From the NCBI RefSeq assembly GCF_017813365.1, contig NZ_JAGIZA010000001.1:186001-250000 (forward strand): a stretch of DNA of 64,000 nt, written 5' to 3'. Shown in pieces: positions 51,279 to 59,993 of the stretch (its first letter is position 1; each line of letters starts with the position of its first letter). The position numbers were made by a program, and so were the translations under genes. The notes below the pieces were generated by a model. That model did no database searches. It was not told where the DNA came from and was given only the letters and a program-made list of their open reading frames with translations. The stretch is from Roseomonas indoligenes (GTDB lineage: Bacteria > Pseudomonadota > Alphaproteobacteria > Acetobacterales > Acetobacteraceae).

Positions 51279-51890
51279 ATGGCCGATGTGCTGGCTTCCC
51301 CGCCCAAGACGAGTCCCTCCGAACCCGGCCCGCGCCACGCCGATCCCGCCGGCGTGGTGCACGAGGGGGAGGGGCCGGTTCGCCGTGACTTCCTGAAGCT
51401 CGCCACCGGGTCCTTCGCGGCGGTGGGCGTGGCCGTGCTCGCCTGGCCCTTCATCCACTCCATGAACCCCAGCGCCGACGTGCTCGCCCTCTCCTCCACC
51501 GATGTGGAGCTGGGGCCGATCGCCGAGGGGCAGGCGATCACCGTGGTCTGGCGGGGCAAGCCGGTCTTCGTTCGCCACCGCACCAGGAAGGAGATCGACG
51601 AGGCGAAGGCCGTGAACGTCTCCGAGCTGCGCGACCCGGCGCCCGATTCGGAACGGGTGAAGCCCGGCAAGGACCAGTGGCTGATCGTGATCGGCGTCTG
51701 CACCCATCTCGGCTGCGTGCCGCTGGGGCAGAAGTCCACCGACCCGCGCGGCGACTACGACGGCTGGTTCTGCCCCTGCCACGGCAGCCACTACGACACG
51801 GCCGGGCGCGTGCGCCGCGGGCCGGCGCCGCTGAACCTGGCCCTGCCCACCTACGCCTTCACCTCCGACACCCGCGTCCGGATCGGCTGA
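51279..51890 (+). CDS. petA: ubiquinol-cytochrome c reductase iron-sulfur (Rieske) subunit, 203 aa
   Basis: Rieske protein of the cytochrome bc1 complex. Tat-type anchor region [20 protein letters not shown] with one membrane segment (residues ~40-65), then the soluble head with CTHLGC and CPCHGSHYD ligand boxes (2 Cys, 2 His plus disulfide Cys). An N-terminal extension of ~30 residues ([18 protein letters not shown]) before the Tat motif is a little longer than usual. First gene of petABC; promoter candidate at 51109-51137. Confidence 0.97.
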   Translation: MADVLASPPKTSPSEPGPRHADPAGVVHEGEGPVRRDFLKLATGSFAAVGVAVLAWPFIHSMNPSADVLALSSTDVELGPIAEGQAITVVWRGKPVFVRHRTRKEIDEAKAVNVSELRDPAPDSERVKPGKDQWLIVIGVCTHLGCVPLGQKSTDPRGDYDGWFCPCHGSHYDTAGRVRRGPAPLNLALPTYAFTSDTRVRIG

Positions 51891-51901
51891 GGAGAGAGAC
51901 C

Positions 51902-53179
51902 ATGGCCGAGGGCCTTCACGACTCCGATATCCCGAACCCCGTCCTGCGCTGGGTCGACCAGCGCCTGCCCATCCTCTCGATGGTGCAGCGGGAGTACGGC
52001 ACCTTCCCCACGCCCCGGAACTTCAACTACTTCTGGAACTTCGGCGCGCTAGCGATGATCAACCTGGTGATCATGATCGCCACGGGCGTCATCCTCTCCA
52101 TGCAGTACGCCGCCAATACCGGGCTGGCCTTCGATTCGGTCGAGCGCATCATGCGCGACGTGAACTACGGCTGGCTGCTGCGCTACGCCCACGCCAACGG
52201 CGCCTCGATGTTCTTCATCGTCGTGTACATGCACATCTGGCGGAACCTGTACTACGGTTCCTACAAGACGCCGCGCGAGCTGCTTTTCATGATCGGCGTG
52301 GTGATCTTCATCCTGATGATGGCCACGGCCTTCATGGGCTACGTGCTGCCCTGGGGCCAGATGTCCTTCTGGGGCGCCACCGTCATCACCAATCTCTTCT
52401 CGGCCATCCCCGTGGTCGGCCAGCACATCGTGACCTGGCTCTGGGGCGGCTTCTCGGTGGACAACCCCACCCTGAACCGCTTCTTCTCCCTGCACTACCT
52501 GCTGCCCTTCGTGATCACGGGCGTCGTGTTCCTGCACATCGCCGCGCTGCACATCGTGGGCTCCAACAATCCGCTGGGGATCGAGCCGAAGGGGCCGAAG
52601 GACACCATCCCCTTCCACCCCTACTACACGAGCAAGGACAGCGTCGGGATCATCGTCTACCTGCTGGTCTTCGCCGTCATCGTGTTCTTCATGCCGAACT
52701 ACCTCGGCCACCCCGACAACTACATCCCGGCCAACCCGCTGGTAACGCCCGCGCATATCGTGCCGGAATGGTACTTCCTGCCCTTCTACGCGATCCTGCG
52801 CGCCGTCCCGAACAAGCTGGGCGGCGTGGCGATGATGGGCGGCGCGCTGGTCATCCTCTTCTTCCTGCCCTGGCTGGACTCCTCGCCGGTGCGCTCCATG
52901 CGCTTCCGTCCGATCGCGAAGTGGGCCTTCCTGCTCTTTTCGGTGAACTTCCTGGTGCTGGGTTGGGTGGGCGGCAAGCCGGCCGAACAGCCCTACATCC
53001 TCATCGCCCAGATCTGCGCGGCCTACTACTTCGCCTACTTCCTGGTGATCCTACCGCTGCTGGCGAAGTTCGAGCGGCCGCTGCCCCTGCCCGAGAGCAT
53101 CTCGGCCTCCGTCCTCAAGCACCGCGGCGGGGGACCATTGCCCGCCGGCGCAACCGCCAAGCCGATGGAGAAGGCGTGA
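51902..53179 (+). CDS. petB: cytochrome b of the bc1 complex, 425 aa
   Basis: Integral-membrane diheme cytochrome b (eight helices). Heme-ligand histidines are in [20 protein letters not shown] and [22 protein letters not shown]; the Qo motif is [38 protein letters not shown] is the classical helix D region. The C-terminal tail ([18 protein letters not shown]) is soluble. 11 bases after petA; its stop overlaps the petC start (TGATG). Confidence 0.97.
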   Translation: MAEGLHDSDIPNPVLRWVDQRLPILSMVQREYGTFPTPRNFNYFWNFGALAMINLVIMIATGVILSMQYAANTGLAFDSVERIMRDVNYGWLLRYAHANGASMFFIVVYMHIWRNLYYGSYKTPRELLFMIGVVIFILMMATAFMGYVLPWGQMSFWGATVITNLFSAIPVVGQHIVTWLWGGFSVDNPTLNRFFSLHYLLPFVITGVVFLHIAALHIVGSNNPLGIEPKGPKDTIPFHPYYTSKDSVGIIVYLLVFAVIVFFMPNYLGHPDNYIPANPLVTPAHIVPEWYFLPFYAILRAVPNKLGGVAMMGGALVILFFLPWLDSSPVRSMRFRPIAKWAFLLFSVNFLVLGWVGGKPAEQPYILIAQICAAYYFAYFLVILPLLAKFERPLPLPESISASVLKHRGGGPLPAGATAKPMEKA

Positions 53180-53976
53180 TGCGCCGCTACGCGACGACCC
53201 TGAAGGCGGCGGCGCTGGCGGCCGCCCTGGCCCTCGCGCCCGCCGGGGCTTGGGCGCAGGGGCATGACGAAATCCACCTGCCGGATACGAAGTTCTCCTT
53301 CGAGGGGGTTTTCGGCACCTTCGACCGCGCCTCCGCCCAGCGGGGCTTCCAGGTCTACAAGGAGGTGTGCTCCGCCTGCCATGCCATGCGGCACCTCTCC
53401 TACCGCCACCTGAGGGGGATCGGCTTCAACGAGGCGCAGGTTGCGGCCCTCGCATCCCAGTTCCAGGTGCAGGACGGACCGAATGACAACGGCGAGATGT
53501 TCGAGCGGCCGGCGCGCGCCTCGGACCATTTCCGCCGGCCCTTCCCGAACGATGCCGCGGCCCGTGCCGCCAACAACGGTGCCCTGCCACCGGACCTGAC
53601 CGTGATGGTGAAGGCGCGCGAGGGCGGGGCGGACTACCTGCACGCCCTTCTGATCGGCTACGAGGAGCCGCCGCCGGGCGTCACCGTCGCCAACGGGATG
53701 CACTACAACAAGTACTTCCCGGGCCATCAGATCGCCATGCCGCCGCCGCTGAACAGCGAGGGCCAGGTGACCTATGCGGACGGCACGAAGGCGACGGTGG
53801 ACCAGATGTCGCAGGACGTCTCCACCTTCCTCGCCTGGGCCGCGGAGCCGGAGCTGGAGCAGCGCCGCTCCATGGGCGTGCGGATGATCATCTACCTGGC
53901 GATCCTGGGTGGGCTGGTCTTCGCGGTGAAGAAGAAGATCTGGGCGCGGCTGCACCAGACCGAGCCGGCCCCCTAA
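53179..53976 (+). CDS. petC: cytochrome c1, 265 aa
   Basis: Signal peptide [20 protein letters not shown] ends near GAWA. The heme c attachment site is CSACH (VYKEVCSACHAMRHLSYRHL), and the axial Met lies in the HQIAMPPPLN segment. A C-terminal membrane anchor (~residues 235-253, IIYLAILGGLVFAVKK) completes the subunit. It is followed by a strong terminator at 54007-54040. Confidence 0.96.
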   Translation: MRRYATTLKAAALAAALALAPAGAWAQGHDEIHLPDTKFSFEGVFGTFDRASAQRGFQVYKEVCSACHAMRHLSYRHLRGIGFNEAQVAALASQFQVQDGPNDNGEMFERPARASDHFRRPFPNDAAARAANNGALPPDLTVMVKAREGGADYLHALLIGYEEPPPGVTVANGMHYNKYFPGHQIAMPPPLNSEGQVTYADGTKATVDQMSQDVSTFLAWAAEPELEQRRSMGVRMIIYLAILGGLVFAVKKKIWARLHQTEPAP

Positions 53977-54006
53977 GGTCGGCCTGAGAGCCGGGCCCTG
54001 AAAGCC

Positions 54007-54040
54007 AAAGGCCCTGCCCCGGTAACGGGGCAGGGCCTTT
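54007..54040 (+). terminator. intrinsic terminator after petABC
   Basis: AAAGGCCCTGCCCCG (54007-54021), loop GTAA, CGGGGCAGGGCCTTT (54026-54040) then CTT. A perfect 15-bp stem. The A-run on the left makes it able to work for the convergent GGDEF-EAL gene as well. Confidence 0.9.
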
Positions 54041-54061
54041 CTTAGTTCGGGGAACCGCTCG

Positions 54062-55912
54062 TCAGGCCGAGGCTGGGGCGGGGTCGGCCGGCGTTTCCAG
54101 AGCGGCGCGCACGCGGTCGGGGATCGTGGCCGCCAGATCCTCCAGCCGCTCCCAGGCCACAGGGCGGGAGAGCAGGAAGCCCTGGGCCCGCTCCACCCCG
54201 AAGCGCGCCAGCACCTGCAGCTGGGCGGTGTCCTCCACCCCCTCCGCCACGGCCGGGACCGAGAGGGCGTGCGCCATGCCCGCCACCACCTCGATCAGCG
54301 CCATACCCTGCGCGTCCCGCGCGCAGTCCGTCACCAGGGCGCGGTCGATCTTGATGGCGTCGAAGGGATAGTCGCGCAGCCGGGCCAGGGTGCCGTGCCC
54401 GCCGCCGAAATCGTCCAGCACGACGCGCACGCCGAGCTCGGCCAGGCCCTTCATATTGGCCATCGCCGCCCCCGTATCCCCGGCCAGGGACCCTTCGGTC
54501 ATCTCGATCACCAGCCGTTCGCCGCCGATGCCGTGCTTGCGCAGGGCGCCCGCTACCTGCGCATCGAAGCCCGGCATGCCGAAGGTGCTGGCGGAGGCGT
54601 TGACGGCGATGGTGAAGGGTGGGCGGCCCTGGGCGATCAGGCGGCACGCCTCATCCACCACCCAGCGATCCAGTGAGCCGGAGTATCCCATCCCCTCGAT
54701 CACCGGCAGCACGTCGGACGGGCGGAGGGAAAGGCCGGTGTCGGTCCGCCAGCGCAGCAGCGCCTCCACGGAGCTTACCTCGCCCGTCTTCAACTCCACG
54801 ATGGGCTGGAAGACGAGGTGGAAGGGCACGACTCCGCCGGGCGCGAAGGCCTCCCGCAGGCGCGTCTCCAGCGCCGCGCGGCCCACCACCTCCCCGCTCG
54901 TGCTGGTGCCGGCGGAGCGAGTCACGCCGCGCCCGGCCCGCTTGGCGGCATAGAGCGCGGCGTCCGCCCGCTCCAGCAGCGCCTGCACGTCGCCCGCGTG
55001 CCAGGGGATGGCGGCGAAGCCGATGGAGGCGCGCAGCGGCACGGGGGAGCCGTTGAGCATGAAGGTATCGGCCAGCGCCGCGTGGATCCGGCCCGCCAGT
55101 CCCAGCCCGGCCTCAGGCTTATCCACCCCGCGCACCAGCACGACGAACTCGTCGCCGCCCAGCCGGACCACCGTGTCCATCGAGCGCACCGTGGCGGTCA
55201 GCCGCCGCGCCACCTCGACCAGCGCGCGGTCGCCGCCCGCGTGGCCGTAGGTGTCGTTGATCGGCTTGAAGCCATCCAGGTCGATCATGAGGATGCCGAA
55301 ATCCCGCGGCTCGATCTCGGCGAGCATCTCCTCCATGCCCTTGCGGTTGCACACGCCCGTCAGCGCGTCCGTGCGGGCGGCGCGGTGGACCTCCCGGATG
55401 GCGTGCCGCAGCGTCAGCGCCGCCGACACCCCGCGCGCCAGATCCTGCAGCCGGTCCACTATGGCCGGGGTCAGCTCGCGCGGCTGGCGATCCATCACGC
55501 AGAGCGTGCCCACCGGCGTCCCGCGCCCACCTCGCAGGGGGGCGCCGGCGTAAAAGCGCAGGTTGGGGTCGTTCAGGACCAGGGGATTGGTGCCGAACCG
55601 GGGATCCGCCTTCAGGTCGGGCACCACCATCACCTGCTCGGGGTCACTGATGGCATAGGCGCAGAAGGCGTCGTCCCGCGGGGTGGTGCCGGCGTGCAGC
55701 CCCTGGATCGCCTTAAAGAACTGCTCGTGCTCGCCGACGAGGGAGACGCCGGAGATCGGCACCCCCACTAGGTCGCTCGCCACCCGGACGAAGGCGCCCA
55801 TCAGCTCCTCCGTCACCTTGTCGAAGGAGGCGATGTCCGCCACGTCCAGCAGGCGCTCGGCCTCGTTCCCGGACCAGGTTTCCGGCATCTTGCCCCCCAA
55901 TCCCATAACCAC
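54062..55912 (-). CDS. GAF-GGDEF-EAL c-di-GMP signalling protein, 616 aa
   Basis: Bifunctional-type c-di-GMP protein, cytoplasmic. A GAF domain (~25-175, with LVGEHEQFFKAIQGLH and FYAGAPLRG) is followed by GGDEF (~185-330): active-site GGDEF is intact, preceded by an RxxD inhibitory site (RSMD, five residues before the motif). EAL (~345-600) keeps EALLRW, the Asn in VNASAST, Glu in IEMTEGS, DDFG in LDDFGGGHG, Lys in AIKIDRALV and EGVED. Both synthesis and hydrolysis look possible on sequence. The GAF domain resembles those after SpoIIE/PAS-like sensors such as GvmC. A promoter with nested inverted repeats lies upstream. Confidence 0.95.
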   Translation of the reverse strand: MVMGLGGKMPETWSGNEAERLLDVADIASFDKVTEELMGAFVRVASDLVGVPISGVSLVGEHEQFFKAIQGLHAGTTPRDDAFCAYAISDPEQVMVVPDLKADPRFGTNPLVLNDPNLRFYAGAPLRGGRGTPVGTLCVMDRQPRELTPAIVDRLQDLARGVSAALTLRHAIREVHRAARTDALTGVCNRKGMEEMLAEIEPRDFGILMIDLDGFKPINDTYGHAGGDRALVEVARRLTATVRSMDTVVRLGGDEFVVLVRGVDKPEAGLGLAGRIHAALADTFMLNGSPVPLRASIGFAAIPWHAGDVQALLERADAALYAAKRAGRGVTRSAGTSTSGEVVGRAALETRLREAFAPGGVVPFHLVFQPIVELKTGEVSSVEALLRWRTDTGLSLRPSDVLPVIEGMGYSGSLDRWVVDEACRLIAQGRPPFTIAVNASASTFGMPGFDAQVAGALRKHGIGGERLVIEMTEGSLAGDTGAAMANMKGLAELGVRVVLDDFGGGHGTLARLRDYPFDAIKIDRALVTDCARDAQGMALIEVVAGMAHALSVPAVAEGVEDTAQLQVLARFGVERAQGFLLSRPVAWERLEDLAATIPDRVRAALETPADPAPASA

Positions 55913-55926
55913 GTGATCCGAACGTC

Positions 55927-55957
55927 ATTGAACAACCTATGGTTGCCGTTAGCAACC
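55927..55957 (-). promoter_or_regulatory. candidate promoter with nested inverted repeats for the GGDEF-EAL gene
   Basis: On the minus strand: TTGCTA (55950-55955) as -35, 17-base spacer, TTCAAT (55927-55932) as -10. Overlapping dyads CAACC-TAT-GGTTG (55933-55945) and GGTTGC-CGTTA-GCAACC (55941-55957) cover the spacer and the -35, the right place for a repressor. The region is also upstream of the divergent MTA phosphorylase gene. Confidence 0.45.
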
Positions 55958-56072
55958 CGGAGTTGCCGCTTCTCCCGGCCTCTGGTGCCACCCCGGCCTC
56001 TCCGCTAGAGCGGGGCCGCCGGGGGGGCAATTCCCTCCCTCCCGCACGCCCCGGCAGGGAACGGAGCCCGCG

Positions 56073-56960
56073 ATGCCCGACCAGATCACCCCCGTCATCG
56101 GCCTCATCGGCGGCTCCGGCCTCTACGACATCGACGGGCTGCAGGACCGGCGCTGGGAGCGGGTGGAGAGCCCCTGGGGGGAGCCCTCGGACGAGCTGCT
56201 TTTCGGCACACTGGACGGGGTGCGCTGCGTGTTCCTGCCGCGCCACGGCCGCGGCCACCGGATCCCGCCGAGCGAGCTGAACTACCGCGCCAACATCGAC
56301 ATCCTGAAGCGCGCGGGCTGCACCGAGGTGCTCTCCCTCTCCGCGGTCGGCAGCCTCAACGGCGACCTGCCGCCCGGCACCTTCGTGATCGCGGACCAGT
56401 TCATTGATCGCACCTTCGCCCGCAAGAAGAGCTTCTTCGAAACGGGCTGCGTGGCCCATGTCTCCATGGCGCACCCGCTCTGCCCGCGGCTGGGCGACGT
56501 GCTGGAAGCGGCGGCGCGGGAGATCGACCTCCAGCACAAGCGGGGCGGCACCTATCTGGTGATGGAGGGCCCGCAGTTCTCCACCAAGGCGGAGAGCGAG
56601 CTGTACCGCGCCTGGGGCTGCGACGTGATCGGCATGACGAACATGCCGGAGGCCAAGCTCGCCCGGGAGGCCGAGCTCTGCTACGCCACCGTCGCCATGG
56701 TCACGGATTTCGACTGCTGGCACCCCGACCACGACGCCGTGACGGTGGACGCGGTGGTGAAGGTGATGACGGAGAATGCCAGCCGTGCGAAGGCGCTGGT
56801 GCGCCGGGTGGTGCCGATGCTTGGCGCCCCGCGTGGGCCCTGCCCCTCCGGCTGCGATCGTGCGCTGGATAACGCCATCGTCACCCCGCCCGCGAACCGG
56901 GATCCCGCGGTGATCGCGAAGCTGGACGCGGTGGCCGGCCGGGTGCTGAACGCGGCCTGA
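56073..56960 (+). CDS. mtnP: S-methyl-5'-thioadenosine phosphorylase, 295 aa
   Basis: Phosphorolysis of methylthioadenosine (polyamine/SAM by-product) to adenine and methylthioribose-1-phosphate. Family motifs: GLIGGSGLYD, LPRHGRGHRIPPSELNYRAN, SAVGSLNGDLPPG, MEGPQFSTKAESELYR and MVTDFDCWH with the DxD that binds the purine base. Length typical. Preceded by a GGCAGGGAACGGAG-type ribosome-binding region. No other methionine-salvage gene adjacent. Confidence 0.95.
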   Translation: MPDQITPVIGLIGGSGLYDIDGLQDRRWERVESPWGEPSDELLFGTLDGVRCVFLPRHGRGHRIPPSELNYRANIDILKRAGCTEVLSLSAVGSLNGDLPPGTFVIADQFIDRTFARKKSFFETGCVAHVSMAHPLCPRLGDVLEAAAREIDLQHKRGGTYLVMEGPQFSTKAESELYRAWGCDVIGMTNMPEAKLAREAELCYATVAMVTDFDCWHPDHDAVTVDAVVKVMTENASRAKALVRRVVPMLGAPRGPCPSGCDRALDNAIVTPPANRDPAVIAKLDAVAGRVLNAA

Positions 56961-56976
56961 CGGGCCGCCCGGCCGA

Positions 56977-56990
56977 GTATCGATCGATAC
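56977..56990. promoter_or_regulatory. 14-bp perfect palindrome GTATCGATCGATAC
   Basis: Perfect palindrome just after mtnP and ~62 bases upstream of the chalcone-isomerase-like start. Its AT-rich core stands out. A dimeric-regulator site is possible; nothing else identifies it. Confidence 0.4.
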
Positions 56991-57051
56991 CCTGGCAGTG
57001 CGCCTTCGCGATGCCATCTCAGGCGTTGAAGGCAGCGCAGGAGAGGCGGGC

Positions 57052-57621
57052 ATGATGGAAGACGGCGTGGCGGGCGGTCCCTTCACCATGCGGCCCCACC
57101 CCTCCCGCCGCACCCTCGCGCCTCTCGCCCTTGCCGCGGTGGTGGCCCGCCCGGCCCTGGCGCAGGAGATGCCGGCCTTCCTGGACGTGGCCGGTCGCCG
57201 GCTGGTGCTGAACGGCACGGGGGTGCGCCGCTTCCTGGCCATCCCCGTCATCCGCGGCGCGCTCTACCTGGAGCGCCGGAGCTCCGATGACGGCGCCATC
57301 CTTGCCTCTCCTGGGGTGAAGGTGCTGCGGCTGCGCTACGAGGTCTCCGTGCCCCGCAGCCGGTTGGTGAGCGGCTGGGAGGACGGGTTCCGCGAGGGCT
57401 GCGGCTGCGAGATGCCGGCCGATTTCCGCGCCCGGTTGCGCGACCTGCCGTCCGGGCAGGTGGAGGAGTGGCTCTTCCTGCCGGACCACGGGGAGATCGC
57501 CTATGCCGGGGAGGCGCCCGTGCGCGTCACCGCCCACCAGGGCCGGATGATGCTCGCCAGCTTCATCGGCCCGGATTCGAGCAGTGAGGGGCTGCGGCGC
57601 GGCCTTCTCGGCCTGAGCTGA
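57052..57621 (+). CDS. secreted chalcone-isomerase-like protein, 189 aa
   Basis: Signal region SRRTLAPLALAAVVARPALA, cleaved before QEMPAF. The mature domain matches the bacterial chalcone-isomerase-like (Chalcone_2) family of unknown enzymatic function: LVLNGTGVRRFLAIPVIRGA, LYLERRSSDDGAIL, and RLRYEVSVPRSRLVSGWEDG. Start ATG 57052 follows GGAGAGG; ATG 57088 (MRPHPSRR) is an alternative. It converges with the HIBCH-like gene with a 3-base gap. Confidence 0.8.
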   Translation: MMEDGVAGGPFTMRPHPSRRTLAPLALAAVVARPALAQEMPAFLDVAGRRLVLNGTGVRRFLAIPVIRGALYLERRSSDDGAILASPGVKVLRLRYEVSVPRSRLVSGWEDGFREGCGCEMPADFRARLRDLPSGQVEEWLFLPDHGEIAYAGEAPVRVTAHQGRMMLASFIGPDSSSEGLRRGLLGLS

Positions 57622-57631
57622 GCCTCAGCCG
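57609..57631. terminator. hairpin spanning both convergent stops
   Basis: CGGC-C-TGAG (57609-57617) pairs with CTCAGCCG (57624-57631) with one bulged C; the TGA codons of both genes (57619-57621 in the loop, 57625-57627 in the right arm) are inside. No T-tract. Confidence 0.3.
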
Positions 57632-58644
57632 AAGAGCCGCAGCACCGCCTCGCGCTCCACCGCACCGATCGAATCGGGCGTCCAGCGCGGCGCGTTGTCC
57701 TTGTCCACCAGCAGGGCGCGCACGCCTTCCGCGAAGTCCGGATGCGCCGTCACGCCGCGGGTCAGCGCCAGCTCCATGGCCAGGCAGGCCGGCAGGTCCA
57801 TTCCAGCCCCGCGCCGCAGCAGCTCCAGCGTCACCGTCATGGAGGTGGGCGACATCCGGCGCAGCACCGCCAGCTGGGCCTCGGCCCAGGGGGTTCCCTC
57901 CGCCACCAGGACCGCGGTGATGGAGACGAGGTCGTCTGGCGCGAAGCAGCGCTCGATGGCCGCGCGCTCCGATTCGATCCGGCCGGGCGGCACGGCGGCG
58001 GCGTGGTGCGTCACCACCCCCGCATCCCCCGCCAGCAGCGCCTGGCGCAGCGCCGGCAGCCTCGCCCGGGGGACGTGATGCGTGGCCAGCCCCGCCTCCA
58101 CCGCCTCTGCCCCTTGCAGCCGGGCGCCGGTCAGGGCGAGCCACTTCCCCATCGCCCCGCGCCGCCCGGGCAGCCGCGGCAGCACGAAGGAGGTGCCGAC
58201 ATCCGGGAAGAGCGCGATGGCCGTCTCCGGCATGGCCAGCAGCGCGTGCTCCGTCACGACCCGGTGGCTGCCATGGACGGAGACGCCGATCCCGCCGCCC
58301 ATGCAGACGCCGTCGATGAGGCTGATCCAGGGCTTGGGGAACTCCGCAATAGCGCGGTTGAGCGCGTATTCCGTGCTGAAGAAGCGCTCGATTGTCGCGG
58401 TGTCGCCGGCCAGGGCGGCGTTGCGGACGGCGCGCACGTCGCCGCCGGCGCAGAAGGCGCGGCCCCCCGCACCCTCCAGCAGCACGAGGTCCACGGCGGG
58501 ATCGTCCCGGAAGCGGGCCGCAGCCTCCGCGAGCGCGTCGATCATGGGCTGGTCCAGCGCGTTCAGCGCGCGCGGGCGGTCCAGCAGGATCGTGCCCGCC
58601 CGCCCCTCGGTCCGGGCGACCACGCCCGATTCGGCCTTGTCCAT
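57625..58644 (-). CDS. 3-hydroxyisobutyryl-CoA hydrolase (enoyl-CoA hydratase superfamily), 339 aa
   Basis: Crotonase-fold hydrolase of valine degradation. Features separating HIBCH from ordinary enoyl-CoA hydratases are present: FCAGGDVRAV, WISLIDGVCMGGGIGVSVHG, FAMPE-like LLAMPETAIALFPDVGTSFV (catalytic Glu and Asp), and the C-terminal DFAEGVRALLVDKDNAPRW. Length (339) matches HIBCH, longer than crotonase (~260). Other valine-catabolic genes are not adjacent. Confidence 0.93.
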   Translation of the reverse strand: MDKAESGVVARTEGRAGTILLDRPRALNALDQPMIDALAEAAARFRDDPAVDLVLLEGAGGRAFCAGGDVRAVRNAALAGDTATIERFFSTEYALNRAIAEFPKPWISLIDGVCMGGGIGVSVHGSHRVVTEHALLAMPETAIALFPDVGTSFVLPRLPGRRGAMGKWLALTGARLQGAEAVEAGLATHHVPRARLPALRQALLAGDAGVVTHHAAAVPPGRIESERAAIERCFAPDDLVSITAVLVAEGTPWAEAQLAVLRRMSPTSMTVTLELLRRGAGMDLPACLAMELALTRGVTAHPDFAEGVRALLVDKDNAPRWTPDSIGAVEREAVLRLFG

Positions 58645-58749
58645 CGCCGTTCCGCTCCCCCTTGCTTCTCTCCCGGCTAGCCGCCGGCGCCCGCGCGGGC
58701 AAGGTCGCCGTGGTTGACACCGCCGCCCCGCCCCGCGATCCCATGCCGC

Positions 58750-59886
58750 ATGGCGCAGCAACCCGTCACCGCCGGCACGGCAGGCCCGGCACCCCTGGTG
58801 ATGGAAGGGATCGGCAAGGCCGGGCACGCCGAGGGAACCCAGGCCCTGGCCTGGCTGGAGCTGCAGGTCGAGAGGGGCGAGTTCCTCACGCTGCTCGGCC
58901 CCTCGGGGGCAGGAAAGAGCGTGGCGATCGAGCTCGTGGCCGGCTTCCTTCAGCCCGAGGCCGGGCGAATCCTGATCAAAGGCGAAAGGCAGGCGCGGCT
59001 TCCGCCCTGGCGGCGCGACATCGGCCTTGTCCTCGAGCAGCCGGACCTCTTCCCGGAGATGGACGTGCTGTCCAACGCCGCCTTCCCGCTGGAAGCGCGG
59101 GGGATGGGCCGTGCGGAGCGGGAGGAGCGCGCGGCCGCGATGCTGGAGCGCTGGGGCATCCCGCCCGCCCTGGCCCGGCTCCGCCCCGCCGCCCTCTCCC
59201 CCGCGCGGCAGATGCGGGTCGCCATGGCCCGCGCCACGGTGCACGCCCCGGCGCTGCTGCTGCTGGACGATCCCTTCCGCGCGCTGGACGGGGCGGAGCG
59301 CGAATCGCTCGCCGCCGATCTTGCCCGGTTGCGGCAGGCGCTGGGGTGGACCGTGCTGCACGCCGCGCGCGACCCGGTGCTCGCCTCCGTCCTCTCGGAC
59401 CGGATGGTGGTGCTGCAGGGCGGCCGCGCACACCAGACCGGCACGCCCCAGGCCCTGTACGAGAACCCGGCCGATCCGGTCGTGGCCGCGCTCACCGGCC
59501 CCTGCAACCGCCTGCCCGGCCGCGTCCTCTCGGTGGAGGACGGGGTCTGCCTTGTGCGGCTGGACTGCGGGCTGGAGGCGACCGGCCTGCCGGTCACGGG
59601 CCCCGAGGGATCGCCCGTGCCGGGCGCGAACTGCACCCTGGTGATCCGGCCGGAGCACGTGGCCGTCGCCCCGTTGCCGCCCGCCGCCATGGGGGAGGAC
59701 GCCGTGGCGGCGAGGCTGATCGAGGCCCGCTTCGCCGGCGGCGAGGTGCGCCTGCGCCTGGCCATCGGGGAAGGGGGTGAGCTGGTAGCCCATCGCCCCA
59801 CCGGCCTGCCCCTGCCGCAACCCGGGGAGGAGGCCTCCATCGCCTGGAATCTCTCGGCGGCGCGGGTGCACCGGGACCCGGCCTGA
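58750..59886 (+). CDS. ABC importer ATPase, PotA-like but with degenerate motifs, 378 aa
   Basis: The general layout is that of a PotA/MalK-type ATPase with a C-terminal regulatory TOBE-like domain (NRLPGRVLSVEDGVCLVRLD, CTLVIRPEHVAV). Walker A is intact (LLGPSGAGKSVA, Val for the usual Thr). The Q-loop region reads LVLEQPDLFP with the Gln shifted one place, the LSGGQ signature is LSPARQ, Walker B is LLLLDDPFRALDG with Asp in place of the catalytic Glu, and the switch His of the THD motif is Arg (AARD). Hydrolysis may therefore be slow or absent. First of four transporter genes (ATPase-receptor-permease-permease). Confidence 0.87.
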   Translation: MAQQPVTAGTAGPAPLVMEGIGKAGHAEGTQALAWLELQVERGEFLTLLGPSGAGKSVAIELVAGFLQPEAGRILIKGERQARLPPWRRDIGLVLEQPDLFPEMDVLSNAAFPLEARGMGRAEREERAAAMLERWGIPPALARLRPAALSPARQMRVAMARATVHAPALLLLDDPFRALDGAERESLAADLARLRQALGWTVLHAARDPVLASVLSDRMVVLQGGRAHQTGTPQALYENPADPVVAALTGPCNRLPGRVLSVEDGVCLVRLDCGLEATGLPVTGPEGSPVPGANCTLVIRPEHVAVAPLPPAAMGEDAVAARLIEARFAGGEVRLRLAIGEGGELVAHRPTGLPLPQPGEEASIAWNLSAARVHRDPA

Positions 59887-59993
59887 GGCACATCACGCGC
59901 TCGGCATCACGGTGGGCGCCCAGGGGCGGTTCGCCTGGCGGCACGCATGGGTTAAGCTAGATGCAATCCCGACAGCACGGGCGAGAGGCGGCG

